64,000 bases of DNA from Paenibacillus aestuarii (GTDB taxonomy: Bacteria > Bacillota > Bacilli > Paenibacillales > NBRC-103111): assembly GCF_027789125.1 (NCBI RefSeq), contig NZ_JAQFVF010000027.1, positions 248,001 through 312,000 on the forward strand, in the 5' to 3' direction. The notes under the pieces were generated by a model. It saw nothing but the letters and a program-made list of their open reading frames with translations, was not told where the DNA came from and made no database searches. Positions 7,195 to 15,789 of the stretch are shown here, piece by piece. The translations under genes and the position numbers were made by a program. How positions within the stretch are numbered: the stretch's first letter is position 1; each line of letters opens with the position of its first letter.

Positions 7195-8298
7195 CTACTG
7201 CAGCACAACCGTATCGCCAACATTCAGTCCTTTGCGGACTTCTGTTTTTTCGGAGGTTTCCATCCCAATCTCGATATCGCGGCGTTCGGCGCCTTGGGCG
7301 GTTTGCAGCATGACATAGTACGCATCCTTCTCGCGCATCACCGCCAGGGTTGGAACAACTACTGCGCCCTGTTTCTTTTCTGTCTCAATCGTCCCTGTCA
7401 GGCTAAGCCCTGCAATGAGCTTCTCATTTGGCTCCAAGGAGATGGTAACTTCGAATTGAGCGGCACCGGTACCTTGGTCTGTGCCTGATTTGGCGAATTT
7501 GGACACTTTTTCGACTTTGCCTTGCAGTTTCATTTGCTTCAGCGCATCGACCTTCACTTCGACCGGCATGTCGGGCTTGATCTTAAAAACATCAAACTCG
7601 CCGATGGTGCACACGAGCTGCAGTTTGGTGGTATCTACGATTTTGCCGATGCGTACGCTCTCCTCGACGGATTGAGGGATCTTGGATGAGTCTTCAAACA
7701 GGAAAATCCCGTCTTCCGGCGCCAAAAATGCCGCTTGCCCCGCCTTCTCCTGCTTCTTGGCAAGCTGCAACTGCAAGCTTTCATTGTTGACCGCGTTCAG
7801 CTGGTCCTGAATTTTGCGGCCCTCGCTATCTGCGAACCGCTGGCGCGCTTCCGCCTCGCTGACGGAACCTGTGCCGGCTGCAGCAGGGTCCAGCGTTGTT
7901 CCCGCAGCTTTGAAGTTGGCTAAATCAGTCTCCAATTGCTGCTTTTTCAGCGAATTTAGCAAGCTCGCGATCTCGCTTTGCAAGGGGGTGTCGTCAAGCT
8001 GGAACATGAGCTCACCCTTTTTGACCTGTGATCCGTCTGCAACGTTCCACGTCTTAATTTCCCCTGTAAAGGGAGCGTAGATACGCGTTTCTTTTTGGTA
8101 CGAGGATTTACCCTTTACTTCAATGGTGTTGACCACATCTTCCTGGGTCACTTTAAACTGCAAGAGGCTGCCGGCCGCAGTGCCTGCGGCCTCCCCGGAC
8201 CGGGGTTGTCGAGGATGGCTCGTAATGTACAGCAGTGTGCTAATCCCGCAAATGACGACGGCCGTCGCAGTGAGCCCCCATATTTTCTTTTTCCCCAT
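7195..8298 (-). CDS. HlyD/MacA-type membrane fusion (adaptor) protein
   Basis: 367 residues. An N-terminal membrane anchor (about 5-22) is followed by a biotinyl-lipoyl-like half (YAPFTGEIKTWNVADGSQVKKGELMFQLDDTP, broken here by the hairpin), a helical hairpin rich in Gln/Ala/Glu, the second lipoyl half (APEDGIFLF), and a beta-barrel part. It would link the FtsX-type permease to the outside in a MacAB-like exporter. The ATG at 8298 has AGGAG 10 nt upstream; an in-frame TTG at 8304 is too close. It is the last gene of the operon starting at 11558, with 13 nt to the permease gene. Confidence 0.85.
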   Translation of the reverse strand: MGKKKIWGLTATAVVICGISTLLYITSHPRQPRSGEAAGTAAGSLLQFKVTQEDVVNTIEVKGKSSYQKETRIYAPFTGEIKTWNVADGSQVKKGELMFQLDDTPLQSEIASLLNSLKKQQLETDLANFKAAGTTLDPAAAGTGSVSEAEARQRFADSEGRKIQDQLNAVNNESLQLQLAKKQEKAGQAAFLAPEDGIFLFEDSSKIPQSVEESVRIGKIVDTTKLQLVCTIGEFDVFKIKPDMPVEVKVDALKQMKLQGKVEKVSKFAKSGTDQGTGAAQFEVTISLEPNEKLIAGLSLTGTIETEKKQGAVVVPTLAVMREKDAYYVMLQTAQGAERRDIEIGMETSEKTEVRKGLNVGDTVVLQ

Positions 8299-8311
8299 TT
8301 CCAATATTCTC

Positions 8312-9676
8312 CTATTCTCGTTTGATGGCAGTCAGGGCATCCGTCTTCGAAGCTTTGACGGCGGGGTAAAGTCCGGAAAGGACGCCTGTCATAATCGCAA
8401 AAAACATGCCCACGGGAAGAATCCAGAGGGAGAGAAATAAAATCTCGGCAGGTTCCCCGCTTGATTCGCTGCCGCTGAATTTAATGATGATCACATTGAT
8501 TCCCCATATGACCCAATACGAGAGAAGAATGCCGACGAGGCCGCCAAGCATGCCGAGCAAAGACGCTTCCACGATAAACATGTTACGGATTTGCTTCAAA
8601 TTCGCCCCGAGTACTTTCATAATCCCGATCTGCCTGCGGCGTTGATGGGTGGACATGGTCATGGCGACGACGATCGAAATGGACGCAACAAAAAGCACGA
8701 ACAAGCCAACCCCGGTCAACAGCAAGCGGACGATAACAAATTCGCCCTTCATGCGGTCTTCCTGATACAAATTGGATTGTGTTTGGAGGTGCAGCTTTCG
8801 GATGTTCTCCTCCACTTCTTTCACATGCGCGCTGCTGTCTACTTTCACTTTAACGGAATCGTACTGCACAGCGGAGCTGTCGGAAATGCGGTTATTCAGC
8901 TCCAATATTTTTCGCCCGGTCTCCGCTGAAACGAAAGCGGTTTTGTTGCCTTGTACCATCGAATCCGGCAGCCCTTCCGGCCGTTGCAGCACACCTGTGA
9001 CGCGCAGAGTAGTTTCGGCTTGCTGTACAGCTGCTGACGCAGGATTGGCAGTCTGGGAGCTCGGAGAGCTCACAGCCTTCAGAATCAGCTGCTTCTGATA
9101 GAGCGGATAAGGAAGCGCGTCCATTTTATTGAAGGTCTCGGCCGTTTCTTTGGACGGGTTTTGCTGCATCATTTTCACCCGCACTTGCTCGGTTTGCTCA
9201 TCCATCAGCCCCATTGTGGCGCCATAGCTTAAAATAATGCTGTTCTCCTGCACGCTGAAACTGCCCTGCTGCAGTTTGGAATCGAAGTCCGGGATCGTCG
9301 GGAGCTCGGTTGCAATGAGATGAACCGTGCTTTTTTTGCCATCGTCCACAGTGAATGTGAACTGCTGTAAATCCTGAAAGCTAGCGACTGATTTCACATA
9401 AGGGAACGAGCGGATCAAGTCCAGCTTGGCGGATGTCATTTTGCCTTGGCCGCTTGGATCGTCAGAAATGTCTCTTATCGTAATTTCATCGGTTTTTAAA
9501 TAATAGCTCATCTGCTTCTGGCTGTAGTGCTGGATCGACTCGCCGAAGCCCAAGGCGACCATGATGGAGGCAGAGCCGATGGCAATGCCCACGGTGCAGA
9601 GCGCCGTAACGACTTTACGGCGCTGCAGCTGATCCCAACCGAGCGGATATAGTCTTTCAGCTTCATCCGGCAGCAC
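8312..9676 (-). CDS. FtsX-like/MacB-type ABC transporter permease
   Basis: 454 residues. The first helix (VTALCTVGIAIGSASIMVAL) is preceded by GWDQLQRRK, the usual MacB lead-in. A large extracellular MacB_PCD-like domain spans about residues 50-320. Three C-terminal helices form the FtsX domain, with the coupling region RRRQIGIMKVLGA. The start is a GTG at 9676 that overlaps the end of the ATPase gene by 14 nt, so translation is probably coupled. With the ATPase and HlyD protein it forms a MacAB-type exporter for peptides or drugs; the substrate is unknown. Confidence 0.87.
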   Translation of the reverse strand: MLPDEAERLYPLGWDQLQRRKVVTALCTVGIAIGSASIMVALGFGESIQHYSQKQMSYYLKTDEITIRDISDDPSGQGKMTSAKLDLIRSFPYVKSVASFQDLQQFTFTVDDGKKSTVHLIATELPTIPDFDSKLQQGSFSVQENSIILSYGATMGLMDEQTEQVRVKMMQQNPSKETAETFNKMDALPYPLYQKQLILKAVSSPSSQTANPASAAVQQAETTLRVTGVLQRPEGLPDSMVQGNKTAFVSAETGRKILELNNRISDSSAVQYDSVKVKVDSSAHVKEVEENIRKLHLQTQSNLYQEDRMKGEFVIVRLLLTGVGLFVLFVASISIVVAMTMSTHQRRRQIGIMKVLGANLKQIRNMFIVEASLLGMLGGLVGILLSYWVIWGINVIIIKFSGSESSGEPAEILFLSLWILPVGMFFAIMTGVLSGLYPAVKASKTDALTAIKRE

Positions 9677-10355
9677 CGTCCTGCCGGCTGTCTTCGATCA
9701 AATAGCCATCGCGCAAATGCAAAATCCGCTGCGTCCGGCAGGCGACCTCATGTTCATGCGTGACGATGACGAACGTAATGCCGGAGTTTTGGTTCAGATC
9801 GATAAGCAGGTCGATAATTTCCTTCTCGGTTTTCGTATCGAGATTCCCGGTGGGCTCGTCTGCAAATACAATCGCCGGCTTCGTAATCAGCGAGCGTGCA
9901 ATACTGACACGCTGCTGTTGGCCGCCGGACAGCTGGGACGGAAAAAGCTCCGCTTTGTCGCCAATTCCTACTTGTGCGAGCAGGGCTAGCGCTCGTTCTT
10001 TCCGCTCGCGTGAGCCGGTGCTTTGGAACACTAAGGGCAGTTCGACGTTCTCACGAACGGTTAAGTGTGGTATTAATTCATAAGATTGGAAAATAAAACC
10101 GATATGACTCCGGCGAAATTCCGCCAGACGGTTTTCGTTCATTTGCTCGATTGCCTGTCCGGCAATGAGAATATGGCCTTGTGTAGGTTTCATTAAACCT
10201 GCCATTAAATTGAGCAGCGTCGATTTCCCCGAGCCTGAGCTTCCGAGCAGAGCCACCATTTCACCTTGCTCGACCCGGAAGTTGAGATCATGAAGAACGG
10301 GCGTTGCTTCCGCGCCATTGCGAAAGCTGTGGGATAACCGCTGAACGGCCAGCAC
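9663..10355 (-). CDS. ABC transporter ATP-binding protein (MacB/LolD type)
   Basis: 230 residues. Walker A GSSGSGKST (38-46), Q-loop FIFQSYELIP, signature LSGGQQQRV (142-150), Walker B with DEPTGNLD (166-173) and the H-loop VTHEHEVA are all intact; GNLD after Walker B is typical of the MacB/LolD/FtsE class. It powers the adjacent FtsX-type permease. The GTG start at 10355 has GGGG 8 nt upstream and sits 15 nt after the MFS gene, so all four genes are likely one transcript. Confidence 0.92.
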   Translation of the reverse strand: MLAVQRLSHSFRNGAEATPVLHDLNFRVEQGEMVALLGSSGSGKSTLLNLMAGLMKPTQGHILIAGQAIEQMNENRLAEFRRSHIGFIFQSYELIPHLTVRENVELPLVFQSTGSRERKERALALLAQVGIGDKAELFPSQLSGGQQQRVSIARSLITKPAIVFADEPTGNLDTKTEKEIIDLLIDLNQNSGITFVIVTHEHEVACRTQRILHLRDGYLIEDSRQDGAAG

Positions 10356-10370
10356 ACGATCAACCCCTTT

Positions 10371-11558
10371 TTAAGAATTCATTTTACTTTCGTCCCAATG
10401 GTCATCTCCTTGCAGCAGATGGGTACCGAGGAAGCCGATCGCCGACAGCATTGCCAAGACAGCGCCGATGAAATAAACCGTGCTGCCGCCAAAGGCATCG
10501 AATACCCAGCCGCCAACAAGCCCGCTGATTAATCCGGCAGCGCTGGACCACGCCGCAGCGAATATCGCTTGCCCTGAGGAGCGGTACTCGTCCGGGATAA
10601 TTTGCGCCATGTAACGGATCGCCGTGAATAGAAAGATGCCGAACGAGAGGCTGTGAAGCGTTTGGATAAGAATGACCCAAGACGGATTGTGCACAAATCC
10701 CATAATAAAGAACCGAACGGAATAAGCGATCCCGGCAAACGCAAGCAGCGGGAGCTCCTTGAAGCGGTGCCCGTATTTGCTGAGCAGGAAAAACATGGGA
10801 ATTTCACTGAGTGCCGACGTCATCCAGGCATAGCCGATCAGGGAGTCGGAAGCCCCCATTTGGCGCATATAAAGGGCAAGGAAGCCGTCATTGAAGCGGG
10901 TTGAAACCGCCATTAGGATGATGAGAATGAGAAACCAAACGAACTTTTTCGATTTGAAAATGTTCACCATCCCGCCAAACTCCATTTTCTTACCGCTTTG
11001 ACGGGCGTCCTTCAGCAGAAAAGCGAGCACGAGCGAAATCACGATGGTGAGCAGGCAGAGCACTGGCGTCAGTCCCGTGCCGTAATGCCTGAGCAGCAAG
11101 CCGAAGCCGCCGGCAGCAGCAGCAAAGCCGATCGAGCCCCAGATGCGGAATGAAGCGTAGCTTTTGCCGCTGGAGCTGACATGCAGCATTAACTGACTGT
11201 CATTTAAGGAGTTCACCGGCTGCTGGAAGAAGAAGAAGACGGCCAGGAAAACAAATAACAGCGCAAACCAGTTGGACGTAAACACCAGGACGGAGGTCAC
11301 GAGCTGCCCGACTATGAGAATGATCATAATTTTTTTCACCGTCTGGTACCGGTCGCTCAGAAATCCCCAAAGCAGGTTCGTGGCGATTCCGATGAAGGGG
11401 CCGATGGAATAGAGCAATCCGATTTCGATTTTCGAGTAGCCTTTGTAATCGAAATACAGCGGAAAAAATGTCGTGACGATGCCCATCGTCATGAAGAATG
11501 AAAATGTGAACATTTTCAGTAAAGTATCTTGGGACTTCTTAGAAATAGACGTATGCAT
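10371..11558 (-). CDS. MFS transporter (MFS_1-like, PPP family type)
   Basis: 395 residues with about 12 hydrophobic helices. The loop GFLSDRYQTVKK after helix 2 fits the MFS signature between helices 2 and 3, and the N-terminal SFFMTMGIVTTFFPLYFDYKGYSKIEIGLL with the NDSQLMLHV/SYASFRIWGSIGFA region resembles the 3-phenylpropionate permease/nucleoside-H+ symporter group. It is the first gene of the leftward efflux operon. The ribosome site is weak and the ATG at 11558 is the only reasonable start. Substrate unknown; a drug or metabolite efflux role fits the neighbours. Confidence 0.82.
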   Translation of the reverse strand: MHTSISKKSQDTLLKMFTFSFFMTMGIVTTFFPLYFDYKGYSKIEIGLLYSIGPFIGIATNLLWGFLSDRYQTVKKIMIILIVGQLVTSVLVFTSNWFALLFVFLAVFFFFQQPVNSLNDSQLMLHVSSSGKSYASFRIWGSIGFAAAAGGFGLLLRHYGTGLTPVLCLLTIVISLVLAFLLKDARQSGKKMEFGGMVNIFKSKKFVWFLILIILMAVSTRFNDGFLALYMRQMGASDSLIGYAWMTSALSEIPMFFLLSKYGHRFKELPLLAFAGIAYSVRFFIMGFVHNPSWVILIQTLHSLSFGIFLFTAIRYMAQIIPDEYRSSGQAIFAAAWSSAAGLISGLVGGWVFDAFGGSTVYFIGAVLAMLSAIGFLGTHLLQGDDHWDESKMNS

Positions 11559-11748
11559 ATCAAGGTATCACTCGTTTTCTTTGCAAATTTTTTGGCGACG
11601 GTTTGGGCTGCTGATGGTCGGCGATGCATTGCAGCACATGCAGTACGACGAGAAGCTTCGCCACTGTGTCGATGGAGTGCGCCAGAGCGCCAATCCTGTC
11701 TTTCTAGCTCAGAGTTAGAAGGAAGACGGACACTGGTGGTATAATGAT

Positions 11749-12205
11749 TTAGATTGCAAGTGCGGATAGCGAAGCAACCATCACTTGACTCGGCCCTTTA
11801 AGCGTTAGGATGCCACTCGAATAAATGAAAAAAAGCTCATCACAGCTGAGCAAGCTGCCGGCAATGGCAAACAAGGCAATCGCCAAATGGTATGAGCTGT
11901 TTGGCCAGGAGCAGCATTCATGGATGGGCCCATGATGACAGCGAAGACAGACAAAACAGCAGCGGCCGTTAAAAGTTAAATTACTACTTTTGCGTATCGA
12001 TGGGATGTTCCGACACTTTTTCGGGAATGACTTTACGCAGGAGGGATTTGCCTTCCCAGCCGAGAAAAATAATAGCGCCGACTCATCCGCTCGTGACATG
12101 ATTTGTCATGATAAAGTATAAAGATAACAAGTATATGACGTGTAGACGGACAGTCATCCCGATCGTTAACCGCTTCGCACGCATATTAAAGATAGTAATG
12201 GCTTG
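11749..12205 (-). pseudogene. Probable decayed membrane-protein gene in a gene-poor stretch
   Basis: Between 11559 and 12408 no intact gene is convincing. On the minus strand, pieces with membrane-protein character lie in different frames: a 50-codon run from an ATG near 12194 ending TSG-stop, continuing in frame as VGAIIFLGWEGKSLLRK, then LSVFAVIMGPS in another frame, and finally a hydrophobic tail LAIALFAIAGSLLS...SLSALAI ending at 11749. A stop codon plus at least one frame change would be needed to join them. The original protein is not recognised. The 116-codon open frame 11749-12099 is probably part of this wreck and not a gene. Confidence 0.3.
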
Positions 12206-12408
12206 AACAAAAACGTATAGGTGGCGATGATCTTCTGATGTTCCATATAAAAATATTACTTAAGTATAACAGAATCTGTAATCTAGTTGACATACATTTT
12301 TAACTGGAATCCCGTGTTCCGAAGTGTTACATTTAAAGGTGAAGTATTGAACTACGTTTAACAATCCCTGCTGGGGATAGATTGTTTGTTTCGGAGGAAG
12401 GCCTGCAC

Positions 12409-12720
12409 ATGCGCTATTTTGAATTTGATGAACGATTAGGAATCCATATTCCGAAGCTGGAAGACGAATGGGAGAACTACAATTCGGAAGTGAGATCGGA
12501 TATACTGCTTCGCTGGGAGCAAATACGCGGAATCATTCCCGACCGTATCCATAAATTGGAGGCGGTTATTATCGTAAAACAAAATCAACTTGATCAAGAA
12601 GATGACTTTCTTACATCCTGCCGGTTGAATTCAGAGATTGCGGATCTGGCTAGCACGATTAACGATCTTCATTTGTGGTTTAGAGTCAATCAGGATTTGG
12701 AAGCTAAGATTCACCATTAA
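12409..12720 (+). CDS. Hypothetical protein, first gene of the YtpB cassette
   Basis: 103 residues, soluble, strongly charged, mostly helical by composition, with an aromatic start (MRYFEFDERLGIHIP). The ATG at 12409 has GGAGGAAGG about 10 nt upstream; the in-frame TTG at 12382 lies before that site and is rejected. The next gene starts 60 nt downstream. I recognise no domain. Its position directly upstream of the 210-residue protein and the YtpB homologue suggests a shared transcript, but no promoter was securely located. Confidence 0.65.
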   Translation: MRYFEFDERLGIHIPKLEDEWENYNSEVRSDILLRWEQIRGIIPDRIHKLEAVIIVKQNQLDQEDDFLTSCRLNSEIADLASTINDLHLWFRVNQDLEAKIHH

Positions 12721-12780
12721 TAATGCCTGCAAATACATCGTCATAACATTTCTCTTAACTAATGAATAGGAGTGACTGGC

Positions 12781-13413
12781 ATGCATAGCAACAAGGAAGA
12801 AGCCAATTGGCTGGAAGTAATTGCGAAGCCGCTGCTGGAGCATCTGCCTGCGCTGTACCCGGTTGAAGAATGGGACACCTCGATGGATGCACGTATTGAA
12901 GGACTGTTATTGGAGAACCTTACCAAGGGGAGAGCCGAACAAGAGCCTTATGGAATGGCCATAAAGGCCGGTCTTTTTTTATTGAACGAAAGTCTGGATA
13001 AATCACACGATATTGCCCAGGAAATTACCAATACGTCGGGAAGCTACTGGCATGCGATCATGCATCGCATGGAAGGCGATTACAGCAATGCGAAATATTG
13101 GTTTCATGACGTAGGCCATCATCCCATTTTTTCTAACCTCATTCATTGCGTAAGAAATTATTTATCGCTAAAAGATTTGGCGGACATGGAGCATGATGCG
13201 CTTCGCAGCAAGCTGGAGGTGCTGATTACGTCTCCGGTCTGGAACCCGAATGTTTTTGTTGATGCCGTTGAACTGCAAGTGTCCCATGTTCAACATGCAA
13301 CCGTTGAGACTTGGCTGCAGCATATCCAACGTTATGAAATGCAACTGTTATTGCAATACTGCTATGAACAAAGTTGTGGAGGAAGTTTGCTTGAAGCAAT
13401 TGGACAGAAGTAG
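12781..13413 (+). CDS. Conserved hypothetical protein with YWHAIMHR...NAKYW motif
   Basis: 210 residues, soluble. The central motif SGSYWHAIMHRMEGDYSNAK followed by YWFHDVGHHPIF is highly distinctive: I recall the same pattern in uncharacterised proteins from bacteria, fungi and plants, which speaks for a conserved and possibly catalytic fold rich in His and Trp. The ATG at 12781 has AGGAG 8 nt upstream; the in-frame GTG at 12772 overlaps the site. Its end overlaps the start of the YtpB homologue by 23 nt, suggesting coupled translation. No function is claimed. Confidence 0.75.
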   Translation: MHSNKEEANWLEVIAKPLLEHLPALYPVEEWDTSMDARIEGLLLENLTKGRAEQEPYGMAIKAGLFLLNESLDKSHDIAQEITNTSGSYWHAIMHRMEGDYSNAKYWFHDVGHHPIFSNLIHCVRNYLSLKDLADMEHDALRSKLEVLITSPVWNPNVFVDAVELQVSHVQHATVETWLQHIQRYEMQLLLQYCYEQSCGGSLLEAIGQK

Positions 13414-14470
13414 CACGAAGGTTCCTCGCGGCCCGCTTAAACTAATGCATAGAGTTTACCGGTACATTCTGCCTGAAGTCGGCTCGCAGCTTGCCAAATG
13501 GCAGGAAGCCGCACAGCAGATTCCGGATAACGAGCTGCGCACGCAAGCGTTAGCCAGCATCGCGACGAAGCAGTTCCACTGTCAGGGAGGAGCTGTCTAC
13601 GCGGCCGCTAATTTATCCATGAGGCATGTGCTTATTCCGCTGATTGTCGCCTTTCAGACGATTAGCGATTACTTAGATAATTTATGCGATCGCAGCACAT
13701 CGCTGGATCCCGTAGATTTTCGCCAGCTTCATCAATCGATGCTCGATGCCGTCGATCCGGCTGGACCGCTACATGACTATTACGCATTCCGCGAAGAGAA
13801 AGATGACGGGAACTACTTGAATGATCTCGTCCAAACGTGTCAATCCTGCATTTACCTGCTGCCTTCGTATGCGCTGGTTGCGGAGCAGGTTCGCGCGCTG
13901 GTCTCTTTGTATTGCGACTTGCAGGTGTACAAGCATATCCGTAAAGATTTGCGCGAGTCCGAGCTGCTGGAGTGGTGGAATGCGCAGGGCGGCAAGTACG
14001 GACAGCTGAGCTGGAATGAATTTGCTGCGGCAACGGGTTCAACGTTAGGCATGTTTATGTTGTTTTTGGCTGCTTGCGATCCACACCTTAAGCCTGTACA
14101 GGTCGAGAAGATTCGGCAGGCTTATTTTCCATATGTTTGCGGCTTGCACATCTTGCTGGATTATTTGATCGATCAAGAAGAGGATTTGCTTGGCGGTGAT
14201 CTCAATTTTTGCAGCTATTACGACTCTATGGAAGAGACCGTAGAACGAATAGCCCTTATTGCACAGGAAGCTCGCGATAAAATTTTGTGCTTGGAACATC
14301 CTCGATTTCATCGTATGATAATTGAAGGTTTGCTGGCGCTTTATCTATCTGATCCGAAAGTGAATCATCAGCAGCAAGTGAAACAGATTTCCAGGCGTCT
14401 AATGAAAAATAGTCCGCTAACCCGGTTGTTTTTCTGGATAAATAGCATGTACATACGAACTACTTCATGA
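13391..14470 (+). CDS. ytpB: DUF2600/YtpB family large terpene synthase
   Basis: 359 residues, close to B. subtilis YtpB (tetraprenyl-beta-curcumene synthase), which cyclises heptaprenyl diphosphate to a C35 sesquarterpene. Family traits seen are the start PRGPLKLMHRVYRYILPEV, the acidic motif ISDYLDNLCDR (about 90-100), CDLQVYKH, and the second acidic cluster LLDYLIDQEED. The TTG at 13391 has GGAGG 8 nt upstream, inside the end of the preceding gene; an ATG at 13364 is the alternative and adds nine residues. Sesquarterpenes in bacilli are linked to spores and stress. No squalene-hopene-type cyclase is in the window. Confidence 0.85.
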   Translation: MKQLDRSSTKVPRGPLKLMHRVYRYILPEVGSQLAKWQEAAQQIPDNELRTQALASIATKQFHCQGGAVYAAANLSMRHVLIPLIVAFQTISDYLDNLCDRSTSLDPVDFRQLHQSMLDAVDPAGPLHDYYAFREEKDDGNYLNDLVQTCQSCIYLLPSYALVAEQVRALVSLYCDLQVYKHIRKDLRESELLEWWNAQGGKYGQLSWNEFAAATGSTLGMFMLFLAACDPHLKPVQVEKIRQAYFPYVCGLHILLDYLIDQEEDLLGGDLNFCSYYDSMEETVERIALIAQEARDKILCLEHPRFHRMIIEGLLALYLSDPKVNHQQQVKQISRRLMKNSPLTRLFFWINSMYIRTTS

Positions 14471-14514
14471 TGTTCTACATGTAGAGAAAGAGAGAATTTG
14501 GAGGAGGAAGAGAA

Positions 14515-15483
14515 ATGTCAGCAGTAAAATCGATTGCCGTTCTCACAAGCGGCGGCGACTCTCAAGGAATGAACGCGGCGGTACGCGCCGTTGTGCGTAG
14601 TGCCCTTTACCATGGTTTAGAGGTTCATGCTGTTCAGCGCGGCTACCACGGTTTGATCAATGACGATATTCGCCAAATGGATTTGCGCAGTGTTGGCGAT
14701 ATTATTCAACGTGGCGGCACTGTGCTGCAAACGGCTCGCTGCAAAGAGTTTTTGACACTTGAAGGCCAGCAAATCGGGGCTGAAAACTTGCGCAAACGCG
14801 GGATCGACGGCCTGGTTGTAATCGGCGGTGACGGCTCCTACCAAGGTGCGAACAAGCTTAGCAAACTGGGTATCAAGACGATGGGCCTGCCAGGCACCAT
14901 TGATAACGACATCCCGTTCACAGATTTCACAATCGGCTTTGATACGGCGGTTAGCATTGTCGTTGACGCGATCAACAAGCTGCGCGACACAATGACTTCG
15001 CACGAGCGTTCATCGGTCGTTGAAGTCATGGGCCGCCATTGCGGCGAGATCGCGCTTTATGCCGGTCTAGCGAGCGGTGCGGAGACGATTATCGTCCCAG
15101 AGATGCCTTACAACATCGACGAAGTGGCGAATCGGATGAAAGACAACTTCTCCCATGGCAAGCGCCACAGTATTATTCTCGTGGCTGAGGGTGCAGGTAC
15201 GGGCGAAGGCATCGCGAAGCAAATTACCGAGCGCAATGGCATCGAGCCGCGCGTAACAGTGCTCGGTCATATTCAACGCGGTGGTACACCGACGCATAAT
15301 GACCGGATTTTGGCTAGCCGCCTGGGCGACTTTGCCGTTCGCAAGCTGATGGAAGGCGACTCTTCCAAGGCGTGCGGCGTGATCAAAGGCGAGCTGGTAG
15401 CAACGGATATTGATCTGGTTGTGAACACGAAGCGTTCTTTCAATAGAGAGCTGTATGAGTTGGCACAGCGTTTGTCCCAGTAA
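14515..15483 (+). CDS. pfkA: ATP-dependent 6-phosphofructokinase
   Basis: 322 residues, the usual size of the bacterial enzyme that phosphorylates fructose 6-phosphate to the 1,6-bisphosphate in glycolysis. The nucleotide loop is GGDSQGMNA (13-21, where B. subtilis has GGDAPGMNA), GGDGSYQGA keeps the Gly typical of ATP use, the catalytic PGTIDNDI and substrate-binding VEVMGRHCGEIALYAGLA are intact. GGAGGAGGAAG precedes the ATG. It is not beside accA or pyk, where the housekeeping gene often lies, so this could be a second copy. It follows the YtpB gene by 44 nt. Confidence 0.93.
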   Translation: MSAVKSIAVLTSGGDSQGMNAAVRAVVRSALYHGLEVHAVQRGYHGLINDDIRQMDLRSVGDIIQRGGTVLQTARCKEFLTLEGQQIGAENLRKRGIDGLVVIGGDGSYQGANKLSKLGIKTMGLPGTIDNDIPFTDFTIGFDTAVSIVVDAINKLRDTMTSHERSSVVEVMGRHCGEIALYAGLASGAETIIVPEMPYNIDEVANRMKDNFSHGKRHSIILVAEGAGTGEGIAKQITERNGIEPRVTVLGHIQRGGTPTHNDRILASRLGDFAVRKLMEGDSSKACGVIKGELVATDIDLVVNTKRSFNRELYELAQRLSQ

Positions 15484-15517
15484 GACCCTGGCCTAGCTGA
15501 AGATAGGCGGATGGCGG

Positions 15518-15546
15518 TTGACCCTGATCGATTGTTACGCTATAAT
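15518..15546 (+). promoter_or_regulatory. Sigma-A promoter of the T-box/serS unit
   Basis: TTGACC and TATAAT are separated by exactly 17 nt, 35 nt after the pfkA stop. Transcription would start near 15553, at the 5' end of the T-box leader. Confidence 0.85.
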
Positions 15547-15552
15547 AGCTAG

Positions 15553-15766
15553 AAATATCGACATCATGTCAATGAAGAGCATCCAACTCGGAGACGCTCA
15601 TGACCGGATAGGCATACGATCGGCGCCTGTCTCTAAATAAGCCGGCACCGCCCGTTATCGCGGAATCCAAGCGGATGAATCACGCAAGTGTATTCATCAA
15701 GTTGGGTGGCACCGCGAGCAGAACGCTCCTCGTCCCAATCGGAGAGGAGCGTTCTTTGTCTTTTTT
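15553..15766 (+). promoter_or_regulatory. T-box riboswitch leader upstream of seryl-tRNA synthetase
   Basis: The T-box sequence GGGTGGCACCGCG lies at 15704-15716. Directly after it a strong terminator (GAACGCTCCT...AGGAGCGTTC, then TTTGTCTTTTTT) starts with the usual CTCGTCCC arm that the T-box competes for. Uncharged tRNA binding to the leader stabilises the antiterminator. The downstream gene implies tRNA-Ser as effector; I could not place the specifier codon with confidence. Confidence 0.93.
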
Positions 15767-15789
15767 ACAAAAAAGGAGCGGTGACGGTT

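Noticed and set aside
15688..15789. N-terminal extension of serS upstream of the ATG at 15790
   Set aside because: The open frame runs through the T-box and terminator; the leader RNA explains the sequence and the ribosome site fits the 15790 start.
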